Shown: positions 35,105 to 44,001 of the stretch, one piece after another
Layout: every line of letters begins with the position of its first letter
Position numbering within the stretch: position 1 is the stretch's first letter
Origin: Synechococcales cyanobacterium S06
Lineage (GTDB): Bacteria; Cyanobacteriota; Cyanobacteriia; Cyanobacteriales; JAABRE01
Direction of reading: 5' to 3'
Assembly: GCA_011391125.1 (NCBI GenBank)
Contig: JAABRE010000001.1
Span: 54,167-118,166 of the forward strand
DNA length: 64,000 bases
Position numbers and translations under genes: made by a program
The notes under the pieces: model-generated
Seen by the model: only the letters and a program-made list of their open reading frames with translations
Databases searched by the model: none
What the model was told of the DNA's origin: nothing

Positions 35105-38100
35105 TTATATTTCGGGTTTGTTACCAGAAATAATGATAAATCCAACGGAATCTGCTTTAATTTTAGGGGTTTTTATACCTTCAATTAAGGCCGTTTTTAT
35201 GGCTGTTTCTATCTTTAATTCTTCGCTGTGTTCTAGGTTTTTCTCCCGCAATTTTAGCTGATAAATGTGCGTTTCTAATTTCTTGTCTGCTAAGTTACTA
35301 TGGTTTTCACACCACTGAATAAAGTCAGCATTTTGACGTAAGATTTCCTCGGATTTTTGTCGCGCATTTTGACACATTTCTGGCCATTTTTCCGCGTTAA
35401 TATATTGGTCTAAAATTGGTAAACGATTTTTAGCAAGGTTAAAATCTTTCTTGTCTCTGTAGGTATGTTGTAAGCTTTCTAATAAACTTTCATCCTCAAC
35501 TTTTTGGAAATTAGTATCAAGAAAAATGCTTTCCCAACGAGGTGGAAATAATCCGTCTGCTTGTCTTTTAATACCTTCAAAATTAAGGTTAGCAAACTTA
35601 TTTTTATTGATAATTTCTCTTACTTTAGTTAAGTCGGTTTCAATGATATAATCAAAGCGAAAACCCACCCATTCATTAGCATTATTTTCCGCCCATTTTT
35701 CATCACATCTCCACAATGCAAATGCTTGTCCTCTGTCATCCCACTGCACATATTTTGCTAAGGTATCTATTAATTGTTCCCCAATTCTATACAGTTTAAT
35801 TCCTTTATTTTGGTTAGCAATTCGTCGATTATATGTACCCGGTTTATTTAAAATTGGGATGAAATAACTCTTTAATTGATCTAAAGGAACTAAGGTTTGT
35901 CTTCTCCCTGAAATTTTGTAAGTATATTCGCATACTTCGTCTAAATTAGCATCAGCTTCATCTTTAAATTGTAAAGCTTCAGTGAGCACTCCATCAACCG
36001 CTTTTCTGATGGTTTTATGTTTGCTGTCGTATTCTTCTAACTGCTCAAAATATTGATGGGCGTTATCTTCATTGGCATCAATTTCATTGAGGGCATTTTG
36101 CTCATTTATTTTCAATTTTTCCTGTTCGATTTCTTGTTTAATTTCTTGAATTAACTCTTTTAATTGGTCTTTTTTATTGCCATATAAATTAGACTCAAAT
36201 AAAACATTTTCCAAGGAATTCATTTTATTTTCTGAGTAAAATTGTAAACTCGCAATTGACTGATTAAATATCTTGAAACCGTCTTGTAAAATGTAATAAA
36301 GTGCTTCTTGGGGGCTATCTTCTAATCCCACTAAAACCCAAGATTTTAGATTCATTTTACCACCAATGCGATCGATTCTTCCGATTCTTTGTTCTAAATT
36401 ATTGGGATACCAAGGTAAGTCAAAATGAATTAATCCCTCGGCAAATTGCAGGTTAATTCCTTCTTCTCCTGACTTGTCACAAACTAACAAGAAACAACTA
36501 GGATTATTCTTAAATTGAGCTAAATTTTCGTCGATTTTATCCCTAGTTTCTCCCATCAAATGATGGGTGACGGCGGTTTTTCCAAAACATTTGCTTAAAA
36601 AGTGTACTAATTCTAATCCCGCAGAATTAAAGTTAGTAAAAATGACTAATTTCGGGAATTTATCACTATTAAATGGCCGTTTAATTCTTTGTTGAACTAA
36701 CTCCAAGAGGCGATCGGGTTTGCTTCTATATCCTTGTAATTCCAAAATATCTGATAAATTATAAAGCAAAATTAGCTTAAGTAATTCCAATTTATCGCCA
36801 TCTTCTGAAGGAGTATCAATTAAATTGACCATTTTATTTAACAAGTCTTGTTCACCTTCAAATAGAGGTGTTTTGCTAATGATTTTTAGGAGTTTTTTGT
36901 CCCAATCTCTAGCTAATTTTTTCTGTTCTTTTTGCTCCCCTACATTTAACCGAATTTGGATTAATTGCTGTAAAACACCTAACCAACTAGAACTGGCCTT
37001 AAATAAGAGTAAGAAAAGTTTGGCATATTCTGGTGTTTTCGGTGCGATATTCCGATATTCATCTAATAATTCCACCAGATCAAAGGCTCTTTCATCTAAG
37101 TCATATTCAATTTGTGGGGTTAAATTACGTTCAAAAATTACATCTTCTACTGCTTCGCGACGATTTCTTAACATCCGATGATACAAGCGATATGTCTCAC
37201 TAATATGGGTCCTAATTATCCCAATTAATTGCTCTTTTTCTGTGTCTAATTCGCTATTTTCTAGCTTTTCTAACTGCTCTAATAAGTAGTTATCTTGAGG
37301 CAATAATTCCCTTAATTGGCTAATTTTATTCTTAATTACTAAGGATTTTGCTCCTTGTCTAAAAGCTAATAAAATGCGGCCAACTTCCTGACTTTTTGCT
37401 ACTTTGGTTTGAAAACCTTTTAAATCTTGAATGGGATAATTTTTCTGGTCTAAAAAGTTTAACATTACCAGTAAATTTTGCTCCTGATTTAACACCGGAG
37501 TAGCCGATAAAAGGAGGAGTCTTTCACACTTATAAGCAACAGCTTTAATGGTATTAAAACACTGAAACTTACTTAATTCTGCCATCATTGCAGCCACATT
37601 GTGTGCTTCATCAATGATTACTAAACCGTAGGAAACATTCGGCGAAATATTCCGCCAATCATCAAGGGTTAATAACTCCACCCTACCCTTAAATTCGGAA
37701 ATATAAAACTTATTTTCTAACTCATTTTGCCATTGATTTAATAAATAATTAGGCAAAATAATTAAAGCTTTTCCGGTGGGTTGATCTAACAGAAATTGCC
37801 TTAAAATAACTCCCGCTTCCACCGTTTTTCCTAAACCAACTTCATCAGCTAATAAATAACGTTGAATCGGATCTTCTAAAACCTGTCTCACCACTTCCAC
37901 TTGATGAGGATATAATTCAATATTAGCTGAAATTAAACCCGTCATACCACGACTAGCGGCTCTTTGGTCAATTAAACAGCGGGTAAAAAGCGATCGCTGT
38001 TCATAGAAATAGGGAGTCTCCTGACCTTTCATAGCAAGTATTTCGACAGGATCATCAATAGGCAAATTACAGCGCACAAAAACATCAGTTTCCGGGGCTA

Positions 38101-38386
38101 AAATAGACTTACCATCGGGAAAATCGATGCGATAAGATTGCAATTCTTTATCGCGTTCAAAAATGCGTCCAACCTGCCAACTTTGATTATTTTCTAACCA
38201 CAAATAACACCTAGTTTGCCGAGGCAATGCCACTCTTTTTAAATCCGCAACGGGCATTTTTTTCCTAATACGATTACCCACAGAAATAAAATATTCTACC
38301 GTCGCTTCTTCTTCGTTTAATTCTACTAATTTACCGATACCTAATTGATTAGATTGCCCTTGGACGATGATTCCTACTAAACTCAT
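35105..38386 (-). CDS. dpdE: Probable DpdE, SNF2-family helicase
   Basis: The 1093-residue protein starts with an SH3/Tudor-like beta region (about 1-110). The SNF2/HepA helicase core follows: LLADEVGLGKTVEAGVIL (about 179-196), VIIDEAHN, LLLSATPVLNQEQN, and C-terminal IGRIDRIGGK. The C-terminal 350 residues are charged and partly coiled coil. Domain order matches RapA/HepA-like DpdE, the first helicase of the Dpd restriction module. It is the upstream gene of the leftward run, separated from dpdF by a 111-bp gap holding a small repeat. A HIP1 site lies at 37990. Other phage-defence SNF2 helicases, for example in DISARM, are the alternative. Confidence 0.78.
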   Translation of the reverse strand: MSLVGIIVQGQSNQLGIGKLVELNEEEATVEYFISVGNRIRKKMPVADLKRVALPRQTRCYLWLENNQSWQVGRIFERDKELQSYRIDFPDGKSILAPETDVFVRCNLPIDDPVEILAMKGQETPYFYEQRSLFTRCLIDQRAASRGMTGLISANIELYPHQVEVVRQVLEDPIQRYLLADEVGLGKTVEAGVILRQFLLDQPTGKALIILPNYLLNQWQNELENKFYISEFKGRVELLTLDDWRNISPNVSYGLVIIDEAHNVAAMMAELSKFQCFNTIKAVAYKCERLLLLSATPVLNQEQNLLVMLNFLDQKNYPIQDLKGFQTKVAKSQEVGRILLAFRQGAKSLVIKNKISQLRELLPQDNYLLEQLEKLENSELDTEKEQLIGIIRTHISETYRLYHRMLRNRREAVEDVIFERNLTPQIEYDLDERAFDLVELLDEYRNIAPKTPEYAKLFLLLFKASSSWLGVLQQLIQIRLNVGEQKEQKKLARDWDKKLLKIISKTPLFEGEQDLLNKMVNLIDTPSEDGDKLELLKLILLYNLSDILELQGYRSKPDRLLELVQQRIKRPFNSDKFPKLVIFTNFNSAGLELVHFLSKCFGKTAVTHHLMGETRDKIDENLAQFKNNPSCFLLVCDKSGEEGINLQFAEGLIHFDLPWYPNNLEQRIGRIDRIGGKMNLKSWVLVGLEDSPQEALYYILQDGFKIFNQSIASLQFYSENKMNSLENVLFESNLYGNKKDQLKELIQEIKQEIEQEKLKINEQNALNEIDANEDNAHQYFEQLEEYDSKHKTIRKAVDGVLTEALQFKDEADANLDEVCEYTYKISGRRQTLVPLDQLKSYFIPILNKPGTYNRRIANQNKGIKLYRIGEQLIDTLAKYVQWDDRGQAFALWRCDEKWAENNANEWVGFRFDYIIETDLTKVREIINKNKFANLNFEGIKRQADGLFPPRWESIFLDTNFQKVEDESLLESLQHTYRDKKDFNLAKNRLPILDQYINAEKWPEMCQNARQKSEEILRQNADFIQWCENHSNLADKKLETHIYQLKLREKNLEHSEELKIETAIKTALIEGIKTPKIKADSVGFIIISGNKPEI

Positions 38387-38490
38387 TTTTTACTATCAAA
38401 AATACAATCTTTTATTATCTCATAATTAGTACCAATATTATCTAAAAAAAGTAGGAATAATTATTAATTATCCCCACTAATTAAAGCAAA

Positions 38491-39882
38491 TTAAACGCCA
38501 CCAATAACGACATCTTTAATCCTTAAACTTGGTCCTCCACAACCGACGGGTAAGCCATTTTGACCTCCTTTGCCACATCCGCCGGATTCATCCCAATAAA
38601 AATCATCGCCGATGCCTTCAATGTTGGCTAAAGTTTTGAAAACGTTACCCGAAAGGGTGACATCCCGAACTTGCTCTGCTAATCTACCATGGCGAATCAT
38701 CCATGCTTCCCCAGCGCCGAATGTGAACATTTCGCCATTGGTCATACCTCCTAACCAATTGCAAGCGTAAACTCCTTCTTTAATACCTGAAAACAAGTCC
38801 TCCACTGGAGTTTGGCCTCTTTCGATCCAAGTATTGGTCATTCTGACAATGGGCGCATAATGATAATTTAAACAGCGTGCGTTACCTGTGGGGTTTTCGC
38901 CCAACTTGCCTGCCGTTTCCCGAGAATGCAATCTTCCGACTAATACACCATCCTTGATTAATTGGGTCGTAGTGGCTGGAGTGCCCTCGTCATCGTAATA
39001 GTAGCTCCCGCGATGACCTTCCGGGGCGGCTCCGTCGAAGATTTGCAATTCTGGCGGTCCGAATTTTTTGCCCATGGTCATTACTTCTAATATGTCGGGA
39101 TTTTCGTAAGCCATGTCAGCTTCTGACAGGTGTCCAAATGCCTCGTGAACGAACAAACCAGTTAAAATGGGATCGATCACGACGGGGTAAGTTTTTCCCT
39201 TTACAGAGGGCAAAAACAAGGACTCAAGGGCACGTTTAGCCGCACCCTCCACCTGCTTATCTAAATTTGTCAAATCTTGGTATCCTTTCCGTGAGCCCGT
39301 GGTTTCCCGACCTGTTTGTACGATTTCCCCATCTCTTGAGGTGGCCGAAAACCGCATTTCTAGGTCAGTCCAGCTTTGTTCGATTAAACTACCATCAGAA
39401 GTGGCGATCAGGATATGTTGATTGCTGTCACCATAACGCACGGAAGTTGTGGTAATTTTTTGACTATAACTGCGGAGAATTTCATTATAGCGATCGCATA
39501 ATTGTTTTTTCTCAAGTAATGGTATTTGTCGGGGATCTAAACCCGTTATCGGCAATTTGCATACAGTTTCGATAGCTTGTACCGGTGCTAAAATAGTTTC
39601 ATCATCGCCAATAATTTTCGCAGAAGTGATCGCCTGTTCAATTAGATTCTTGAGATGAGATAACTTATTAAAAGTAGCAAAACCCCAACCACCTTTATAG
39701 CAAGTTCTGATTTGGCCACCAAGGGAAATTCCTTCACTAATAGTATCAATTTTATCTCCCCTTAAAACGATATTTGTTCCCTCAGAAATTTCGATTCTAA
39801 TTGCTAAGTAATCAGTTTGTTTTTGATAACGTTTAATTAAATCAGCAAGTAAATTTTTGTAATCAGAAATTAAGTCATTCAT
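38491..39882 (-). CDS. tldD: TldD/PmbA family metalloprotease, TldD
   Basis: The 463-residue protein has the TldD zinc motif HEAFGHLSEAD (an HExxxH variant, near residue 245). The conserved glycine-rich C-terminus reads GNVFKTLANIEGIGDD, with GGCGKGGQNGLPVGCGGPS beyond it. TldD pairs with TldE/PmbA to degrade unfolded peptides and to mature some ribosomally made peptides. The partner TldE is not in this window. It lies 104 bp upstream of dpdE on the same strand, but it is a housekeeping gene and probably a boundary of the defence island and not part of it. Confidence 0.93.
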   Translation of the reverse strand: MNDLISDYKNLLADLIKRYQKQTDYLAIRIEISEGTNIVLRGDKIDTISEGISLGGQIRTCYKGGWGFATFNKLSHLKNLIEQAITSAKIIGDDETILAPVQAIETVCKLPITGLDPRQIPLLEKKQLCDRYNEILRSYSQKITTTSVRYGDSNQHILIATSDGSLIEQSWTDLEMRFSATSRDGEIVQTGRETTGSRKGYQDLTNLDKQVEGAAKRALESLFLPSVKGKTYPVVIDPILTGLFVHEAFGHLSEADMAYENPDILEVMTMGKKFGPPELQIFDGAAPEGHRGSYYYDDEGTPATTTQLIKDGVLVGRLHSRETAGKLGENPTGNARCLNYHYAPIVRMTNTWIERGQTPVEDLFSGIKEGVYACNWLGGMTNGEMFTFGAGEAWMIRHGRLAEQVRDVTLSGNVFKTLANIEGIGDDFYWDESGGCGKGGQNGLPVGCGGPSLRIKDVVIGGV

Positions 39883-39956
39883 AATTGGTTAAATTTTAAG
39901 AGAGTAGAGAGTTATATTAGGGTAGGGAGGGCATTTTTTCACAATATCTAGTTAAA

Positions 39957-40062
39957 ATATAGCCTTTTCATTTGACATTTTGTCTCTCTTTGCCCCTCTC
40001 CCCTTGGGATGAGGGGGTAGGGGGTGAGGGTTATATCAAATTTAATCGGAAAGTGCCATAAA
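39957..40062. repeat. Dispersed 105-bp element, family 2 (copy A)
   Basis: The element runs from TATAGCCTTTTCATTTGACATTTT through CTCTCCCCTTGGGATGAGGGGG to TCGGAAAGTGCCATA, quoted here in pieces. Copies B-D lie at 43224, 48978 and 56880. The ends form an imperfect inverted repeat. It lies between tldD and dnaE-C. Confidence 0.85.
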
Positions 40063-40096
40063 TAAAGATCAAATGCCCACCTTAGCGAATTGTTAA

Positions 40097-41446
40097 TTAA
40101 CTTTTAATCATTAAAGGTTGTAAATCGGCCTGAAAATTAGAATTTTTTAAAACTTCCATAGTTGCTTGTGCATCTTGAACCCAATATTCTTCTCCTAAAC
40201 GAACAAATTGACTATAATCTTGGGATTTTATTTTAGCAATTACAGGTATTTTAACTTTATTTTTGTCTCCTGAACATTCTTGTAATCGCGCTTGAAGATT
40301 CTTAATTTCTTTTTCTTCAATAATTCGATCAGCTGATAATTCGATAATCACTAATTGTATTTTTTCAATGGGTTGAAGATCATCGATAATTAACTGAAAT
40401 TTATCATCTTTATTTTGTACTTTTCCCCAGACAATTAACTGACTTTCCTCAATTAAAAAGTCTTTTAAATTTTCATAAACACTAGGAAAAACGATTCCTT
40501 CTGTAGCTCCGGTGGCATCTTCTATCTGTAAAAATGCCATGGGATCACCATTTTTAGTCATGATTTTTTTAACAGCATTTAAAGCAACAACACAGCTAAT
40601 TTTTTTTCTTGTACCTTGTTTATCCAATTGATCCAGATTAATTGGTGATAATAATTTAGCACTTTCTTGAAGGGTTTTTAAAGGATGTTCAGACACATAA
40701 AATCCTAAACATTCCTTTTCTAATTTTAACTTTTCTTTTAGGGAAAAATCAGGAACTGGTTTAGCTTTTGGCACTTCATCAAAAGCAGTTTTACTGTTAG
40801 TATTAGCTGGAGTTTCTGAGAGTAAATCAAACATACTCATTTGGCCTTTTTCCTTTTCTTTCGCCTTATTTTGAGCCCAAGGAATTATCAATTTCACATC
40901 TTCTAATAATTGATTTCTGTTCGGTTCAATGGTATCAAAAGCTCCTGCATAGACCAAAGGTTCTAATGCCCGTTTAGTGACAATTTTTAAATCGATATTA
41001 CTACAAAAATCAGCAAAAGATTTAAACTTACCGCCCGCATTTGTCCTAGCTTCAATTATATTGTGAATGGCATTTTCACCTAAGTTTTTAATAGCCGATA
41101 AACCGAACAAAATATTATTACCATCGGGGGTAAAATCTGCTTGAGAACGATTAATATTAGGAGGTTCAACTTTAATCCCCATCTGTTCACAATTGTCCCG
41201 ATATCTTTCGACTTTATCGGTATTTCCGCTACTAGCACTAAGTAAAGCGGTCATGTATTCTGTGGGGTAATTTGCTTTTAAATAAGCGGTTTGATAGGTA
41301 ACATAAGCATAAGCAGTGGAGTGAGATTTATTAAAACAATTGGAAGCAATTAAACCATTATTTAAGAGAAAATTATGGTCTTTTTGTAAGCCAATATCAT
41401 AGACTTTCTGCACTCCTAAAGATTGACAACTAAGAATTTTTACCAT
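40097..41446 (-). CDS. dnaE: DNA polymerase III alpha subunit, C-terminal half, with split-intein C-part
   Basis: The 449-residue product begins with a 36-residue IntC segment ([20 protein letters not shown], later [13 protein letters not shown]) followed directly by Cys37 of the extein ([19 protein letters not shown]). This is the cyanobacterial split DnaE intein. It should associate with IntN carried by the separate dnaE-N product and splice in trans to build full-length DnaE. The catalytic Asn36-Cys37 junction is intact. The extein carries the helix-hairpin-helix region and an OB-fold (about 275-365). dnaE-N is not in this window. The gene starts 3 bp after a NUDIX gene and seems to be last in a three-gene operon. 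Confidence 0.96.
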   Translation of the reverse strand: MVKILSCQSLGVQKVYDIGLQKDHNFLLNNGLIASNCFNKSHSTAYAYVTYQTAYLKANYPTEYMTALLSASSGNTDKVERYRDNCEQMGIKVEPPNINRSQADFTPDGNNILFGLSAIKNLGENAIHNIIEARTNAGGKFKSFADFCSNIDLKIVTKRALEPLVYAGAFDTIEPNRNQLLEDVKLIIPWAQNKAKEKEKGQMSMFDLLSETPANTNSKTAFDEVPKAKPVPDFSLKEKLKLEKECLGFYVSEHPLKTLQESAKLLSPINLDQLDKQGTRKKISCVVALNAVKKIMTKNGDPMAFLQIEDATGATEGIVFPSVYENLKDFLIEESQLIVWGKVQNKDDKFQLIIDDLQPIEKIQLVIIELSADRIIEEKEIKNLQARLQECSGDKNKVKIPVIAKIKSQDYSQFVRLGEEYWVQDAQATMEVLKNSNFQADLQPLMIKS

Positions 41447-41449
41447 AAT

Positions 41450-41896
41450 TTATACATTTAATAACTTTTCTAAAATTATACGATGTTCGGGGACAATATT
41501 GTCTGGAATCTGCTTCCAAATTGCCACAGTTTCTCCAGTTTCATTTATCTGGGGTAATTCATCATTGGTCGTACACAAAAACACTAACCCAATTGTTGAA
41601 CCATAACCCCGATATTTCGTCTCACTAAAATATTCTAAATATTGCCAAAAACCTTGATTAATGACAGTAATTCCTAATTCTTCATGGGCCAATCTAATCA
41701 TAGCATTGTCGATACTTTCTTGATAATAAAGAGTTGCTCCAGGAATATGCCATAAATTATTCCAAGATGCTTCTTTTCGGTGAGTCATGACAATCCCGTT
41801 ATCAATTTTAAGGGCAATTTCGACGGTAATTCTTGGTACTTTAGAATAGATTTCTTTAAATTGTTCTGGAGTAAATGGACGCTCTTTTTTTGACAT
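41450..41896 (-). CDS. NUDIX hydrolase domain protein
   Basis: The 148-residue protein has a NUDIX fold with the segment HIPGATLYYQESIDNAMIRL followed by AHEELGI. The consensus is GX5EX7REUXEEXGU. The two essential EE residues are kept, but the first RE pair reads RL, so the box is slightly degenerate. The N-terminal region resembles GDP-mannose-type NUDIX proteins. The substrate is unknown. It is the middle gene of a tight group (TIGR04282 glycosyltransferase, NUDIX, dnaE-C), with 3 bp to the dnaE-C start. Confidence 0.85.
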   Translation of the reverse strand: MSKKERPFTPEQFKEIYSKVPRITVEIALKIDNGIVMTHRKEASWNNLWHIPGATLYYQESIDNAMIRLAHEELGITVINQGFWQYLEYFSETKYRGYGSTIGLVFLCTTNDELPQINETGETVAIWKQIPDNIVPEHRIILEKLLNV

Positions 41897-41908
41897 AATG
41901 CTTAATTG

Positions 41909-42514
41909 TTAATTGTTAACATATTTTTCCCAAATTGGCAAATCTTCGGGGTAATCCACATCTGGTAAAATGGGCAAATTACAACTTTTTAACTTAAGTT
42001 GATGGGCAATATTTTTAGTTTGTCTAAATACTTGGGAAGTTCCCCAATTAATATTAATAAATAACTCAGGAATCAAACGAGATAAACCGATTAAATAATA
42101 ACCACCATCGGCCGCAGGTCCCAAGACTAAATCAGCATTTTTTAACTTATTAAAAGCCTCATTTATAATATTAACATTTAAGTCAGGGCAATCAGTTCCA
42201 ATAATAACAACTCGCTCATTTTTCTGATTAAAAGAATGGGCAAAAGCTGACTGCATTTTCTCACCTAAATCGCCTTCTTTCTGCTCGACAAAAGTTAAAT
42301 TATCACCTAACCATTGCTGCATTAACTGATAGTTACCACCAGAAAAATGAACTTCTAAATTAATATTTTGCAAACTTTCAAGGGTAATTAAAATATGTTC
42401 AGTTAAGTTTTTTTGTAGTAAAGCTGCTCCTTCTTTTCCTAACTCATAAATCATCCTAGTTTTAGCTTTTCCCACTTCGGGATAACGGGTAAAAACAATT
42501 AATTGATCTGTCAT
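41909..42514 (-). CDS. TIGR04282 family glycosyltransferase (arsenosugar-type, DUF2064)
   Basis: The 201-residue protein resembles the DUF2064/TIGR04282 family. It has an N-terminal VFTRYPEVGKAKTRM nucleotide-sugar loop, and the central IIGTDCPDL and ADLVLGPAADGGYYLIGL motifs of GT-A-fold enzymes. Some members take part in arsenosugar synthesis, but most have no proven substrate. I see no arsenic genes nearby. It is the first gene of the operon with the NUDIX protein and dnaE-C, 12 bp upstream of the NUDIX gene. A small hairpin element (42548-42607) lies before its convergent neighbour. Confidence 0.87.
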   Translation of the reverse strand: MTDQLIVFTRYPEVGKAKTRMIYELGKEGAALLQKNLTEHILITLESLQNINLEVHFSGGNYQLMQQWLGDNLTFVEQKEGDLGEKMQSAFAHSFNQKNERVVIIGTDCPDLNVNIINEAFNKLKNADLVLGPAADGGYYLIGLSRLIPELFININWGTSQVFRQTKNIAHQLKLKSCNLPILPDVDYPEDLPIWEKYVNN

Positions 42515-42547
42515 AATTTAACTAAATTGTAAGTGTGTAGTAAGGAT

Positions 42548-42607
42548 AAGAAATCCGATTTTTAACGACATATTAATTATCACACAAATAAAAAAATCGG
42601 ATTTCTT
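42548..42607. repeat. Small hairpin/MITE-like element, family 1 copy
   Basis: A 60-bp element has perfect 16-bp inverted ends AAGAAATCCGATTTTT and AAAAATCGGATTTCTT around an AT-rich interior. It shares its ends with the copies at 27679 and 35033, and its stem core with the rbcS terminator. It lies between the leftward RelE-type toxin and the glycosyltransferase start. Confidence 0.85.
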
Positions 42608-42651
42608 AGGTTATTAGCAATTTTAGGGATGGTTTAACTCATATTTTCTGC

Positions 42652-42915
42652 TTATTTATATACATTTTGACGATGACCAATTCTAATTACTAAAATTACT
42701 AATTTCTCATTTTCTACCTGATAAATAATTCGATAATCACCGAATCTAATTCTGACAAAATCCTTTAAATTTCCCTTTAATTTTTTATGTCCTAATGGAT
42801 AAGGATCATCAGCAAGTTTAGCAATTTCCTCTTTAATTTTTTTGATAATTACAGGAGGAATATTCTTTAAATCTTTTTTTACTTTACGGTCAAATTCAAT
42901 GTTATAAATGTTCAC
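42652..42915 (-). CDS. RelE/ParE family toxin
   Basis: The 87-residue basic protein has the RelE/ParE fold pattern: N-terminal helices with FDRKVKKDLKNIP, then KKLKGNLKDFVRIRFGDYRIIY, and a C-terminal IRIGHRQNVYK with conserved Arg/His. RelE-type toxins cleave mRNA at the ribosome. The gene overlaps the upstream antitoxin by 14 nt, so they are translationally coupled. The residues needed for activity seem intact. It could equally be a ParE-like gyrase toxin, but the C-terminal RIGHR..VYK is usual for RelE. Confidence 0.92.
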   Translation of the reverse strand: MNIYNIEFDRKVKKDLKNIPPVIIKKIKEEIAKLADDPYPLGHKKLKGNLKDFVRIRFGDYRIIYQVENEKLVILVIRIGHRQNVYK

Positions 42916-43180
42916 ATTCTAACCCTAATTCCTCAAAAAATTGCTCAAAAGAAACTCTTTCCTGTGTCGGATCATTCATCCTCTCATTCGCAATTTGTAA
43001 ATCTATTTTTTCCTCTTCAAATTCCCTTAATTTTTCTAATAATAGATAATCTTCGGCCGGAATTAGATAAACTTTTTGATGTTCAGATGTTTCGATCGCA
43101 ATATGTTCATGGTTGTTCGCAACTTTTGTCAAAGTCTCTATTAAGTTATTTTGTATTTCTTGAGTAGAAATAATGTTCAT
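42902..43180 (-). CDS. Phd/YefM-like antitoxin
   Basis: The 92-residue antitoxin starts at MNIISTQEIQNNLIETL (43180). A longer reading to 43231 adds 17 hydrophobic residues with no family match and is rejected. The N-terminus resembles the Phd/YefM DNA-binding fold, and the C-terminus (FEQFFEELGLECEHL) should neutralise the RelE toxin, whose ORF overlaps it by 14 nt. Upstream of it lies a 105-bp dispersed repeat (43224-43329), which may separate its promoter from the methyltransferase region. Confidence 0.85.
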   Translation of the reverse strand: MNIISTQEIQNNLIETLTKVANNHEHIAIETSEHQKVYLIPAEDYLLLEKLREFEEEKIDLQIANERMNDPTQERVSFEQFFEELGLECEHL

Positions 43181-43223
43181 TACCTGATTACTCCTAATAA
43201 TCTTAATTATACCTAATATTAAG

Positions 43224-43329
43224 TATAGCAATTTTCTGATTAAATGTTATCTACCCCTCACCCCCCTACCCCCCTCATCCCAAAGGGAGAGGGGGAAAGA
43301 GAGGTAAAATGTCAACTAAAAATGCTATA
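43224..43329. repeat. Dispersed 105-bp element, family 2 (copy B)
   Basis: It starts TATAGCAATTTTC and ends AAAAATGCTATA, with an interior CTCACCCCCCTACCCCCCTC and AGAGGGGGAAAGAGAGG pair. Its orientation is opposite to copies A and D. It lies between the antitoxin promoter and the methyltransferase gene. Confidence 0.9.
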
Positions 43330-43374
43330 GCAATTTTCCTTTTATCTATGCTAGCTTGCATGGCAACAACGAGC

Positions 43375-44001
43375 CTAATTTTTCCGAAAAACACTCAATA
43401 AAACTCCCGCTAATAAATAATAATGTCCCTGACAAATTAAACCGGAATTATGAGCAAATTCTTCTCTTTTATGGGGACTATAAAAGGTAATTCCTCCGGG
43501 AGAAAATGGTATCGGTTTAGTGTTACAAGCTTCACTTTTAGTATAATCTGCTAAATTAAAATAGCCATCTTTTTTTAACACTCGACTAACCTGATTAAAG
43601 ACTTGTTGAGGGTTAGGATAATGGAGGAAACTAATGGTATTAAAAACTCCATTAAAGGTATTATCTTCAAATGGTAAATTCTCCGCATTTCCCTGTTTAA
43701 AAATAATTCTCTCAGGGAATTGATTGCGCAATTTAGCTTGTTTGACCATATTTTCAGACAAGTCTAAACCTACCCCAGAAAGGGTCGGAAATTGTGCAGC
43801 TAACCGTCGAAAAAGTTTGCCTGTTCCACATCCTAAATCGAGGATATAACAGTGATCATTTAAAGTAATATAATCTAACATTCTTTGATGCACAGCTTGA
43901 TAAAATACTGTGGTTAAAAGAAAGTCATAATTATTAGCCCAATTATCAAAAAACCCTTGTTTGCGAGTAAAAAAATCTGTTTGCATAAAAGATAATACCA
44001 A
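43375..44001 (-). CDS. Class I SAM-dependent methyltransferase (Methyltransf_11 type)
   Basis: The 208-residue protein has the SAM-binding motif ILDLGCGTGKLFRRL (about 53-67). Motif II/III-like segments are GVGLDLSENMVKQAKLR and NTISFLHYPNPQQVFNQVSRVLKKDGYF. The substrate is unknown. Small-molecule or lipid methylation is possible. An alternative start at the second Met (43986, MQTDFF) is equally likely. It is monocistronic: the region on its 5' side carries several repeats and then psaJ. Confidence 0.88.
   Translation of the reverse strand: MVLSFMQTDFFTRKQGFFDNWANNYDFLLTTVFYQAVHQRMLDYITLNDHCYILDLGCGTGKLFRRLAAQFPTLSGVGLDLSENMVKQAKLRNQFPERIIFKQGNAENLPFEDNTFNGVFNTISFLHYPNPQQVFNQVSRVLKKDGYFNLADYTKSEACNTKPIPFSPGGITFYSPHKREEFAHNSGLICQGHYYLLAGVLLSVFRKN

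Noticed and set aside
27767..38386. DISARM or BREX system
   Set aside because: No PglX/BrxX-type methylase, PglZ, DUF1998 or PLD gene is present. The paired SNF2 and RecQ-like helicases with a P-loop ATPase fit the Dpd order better.
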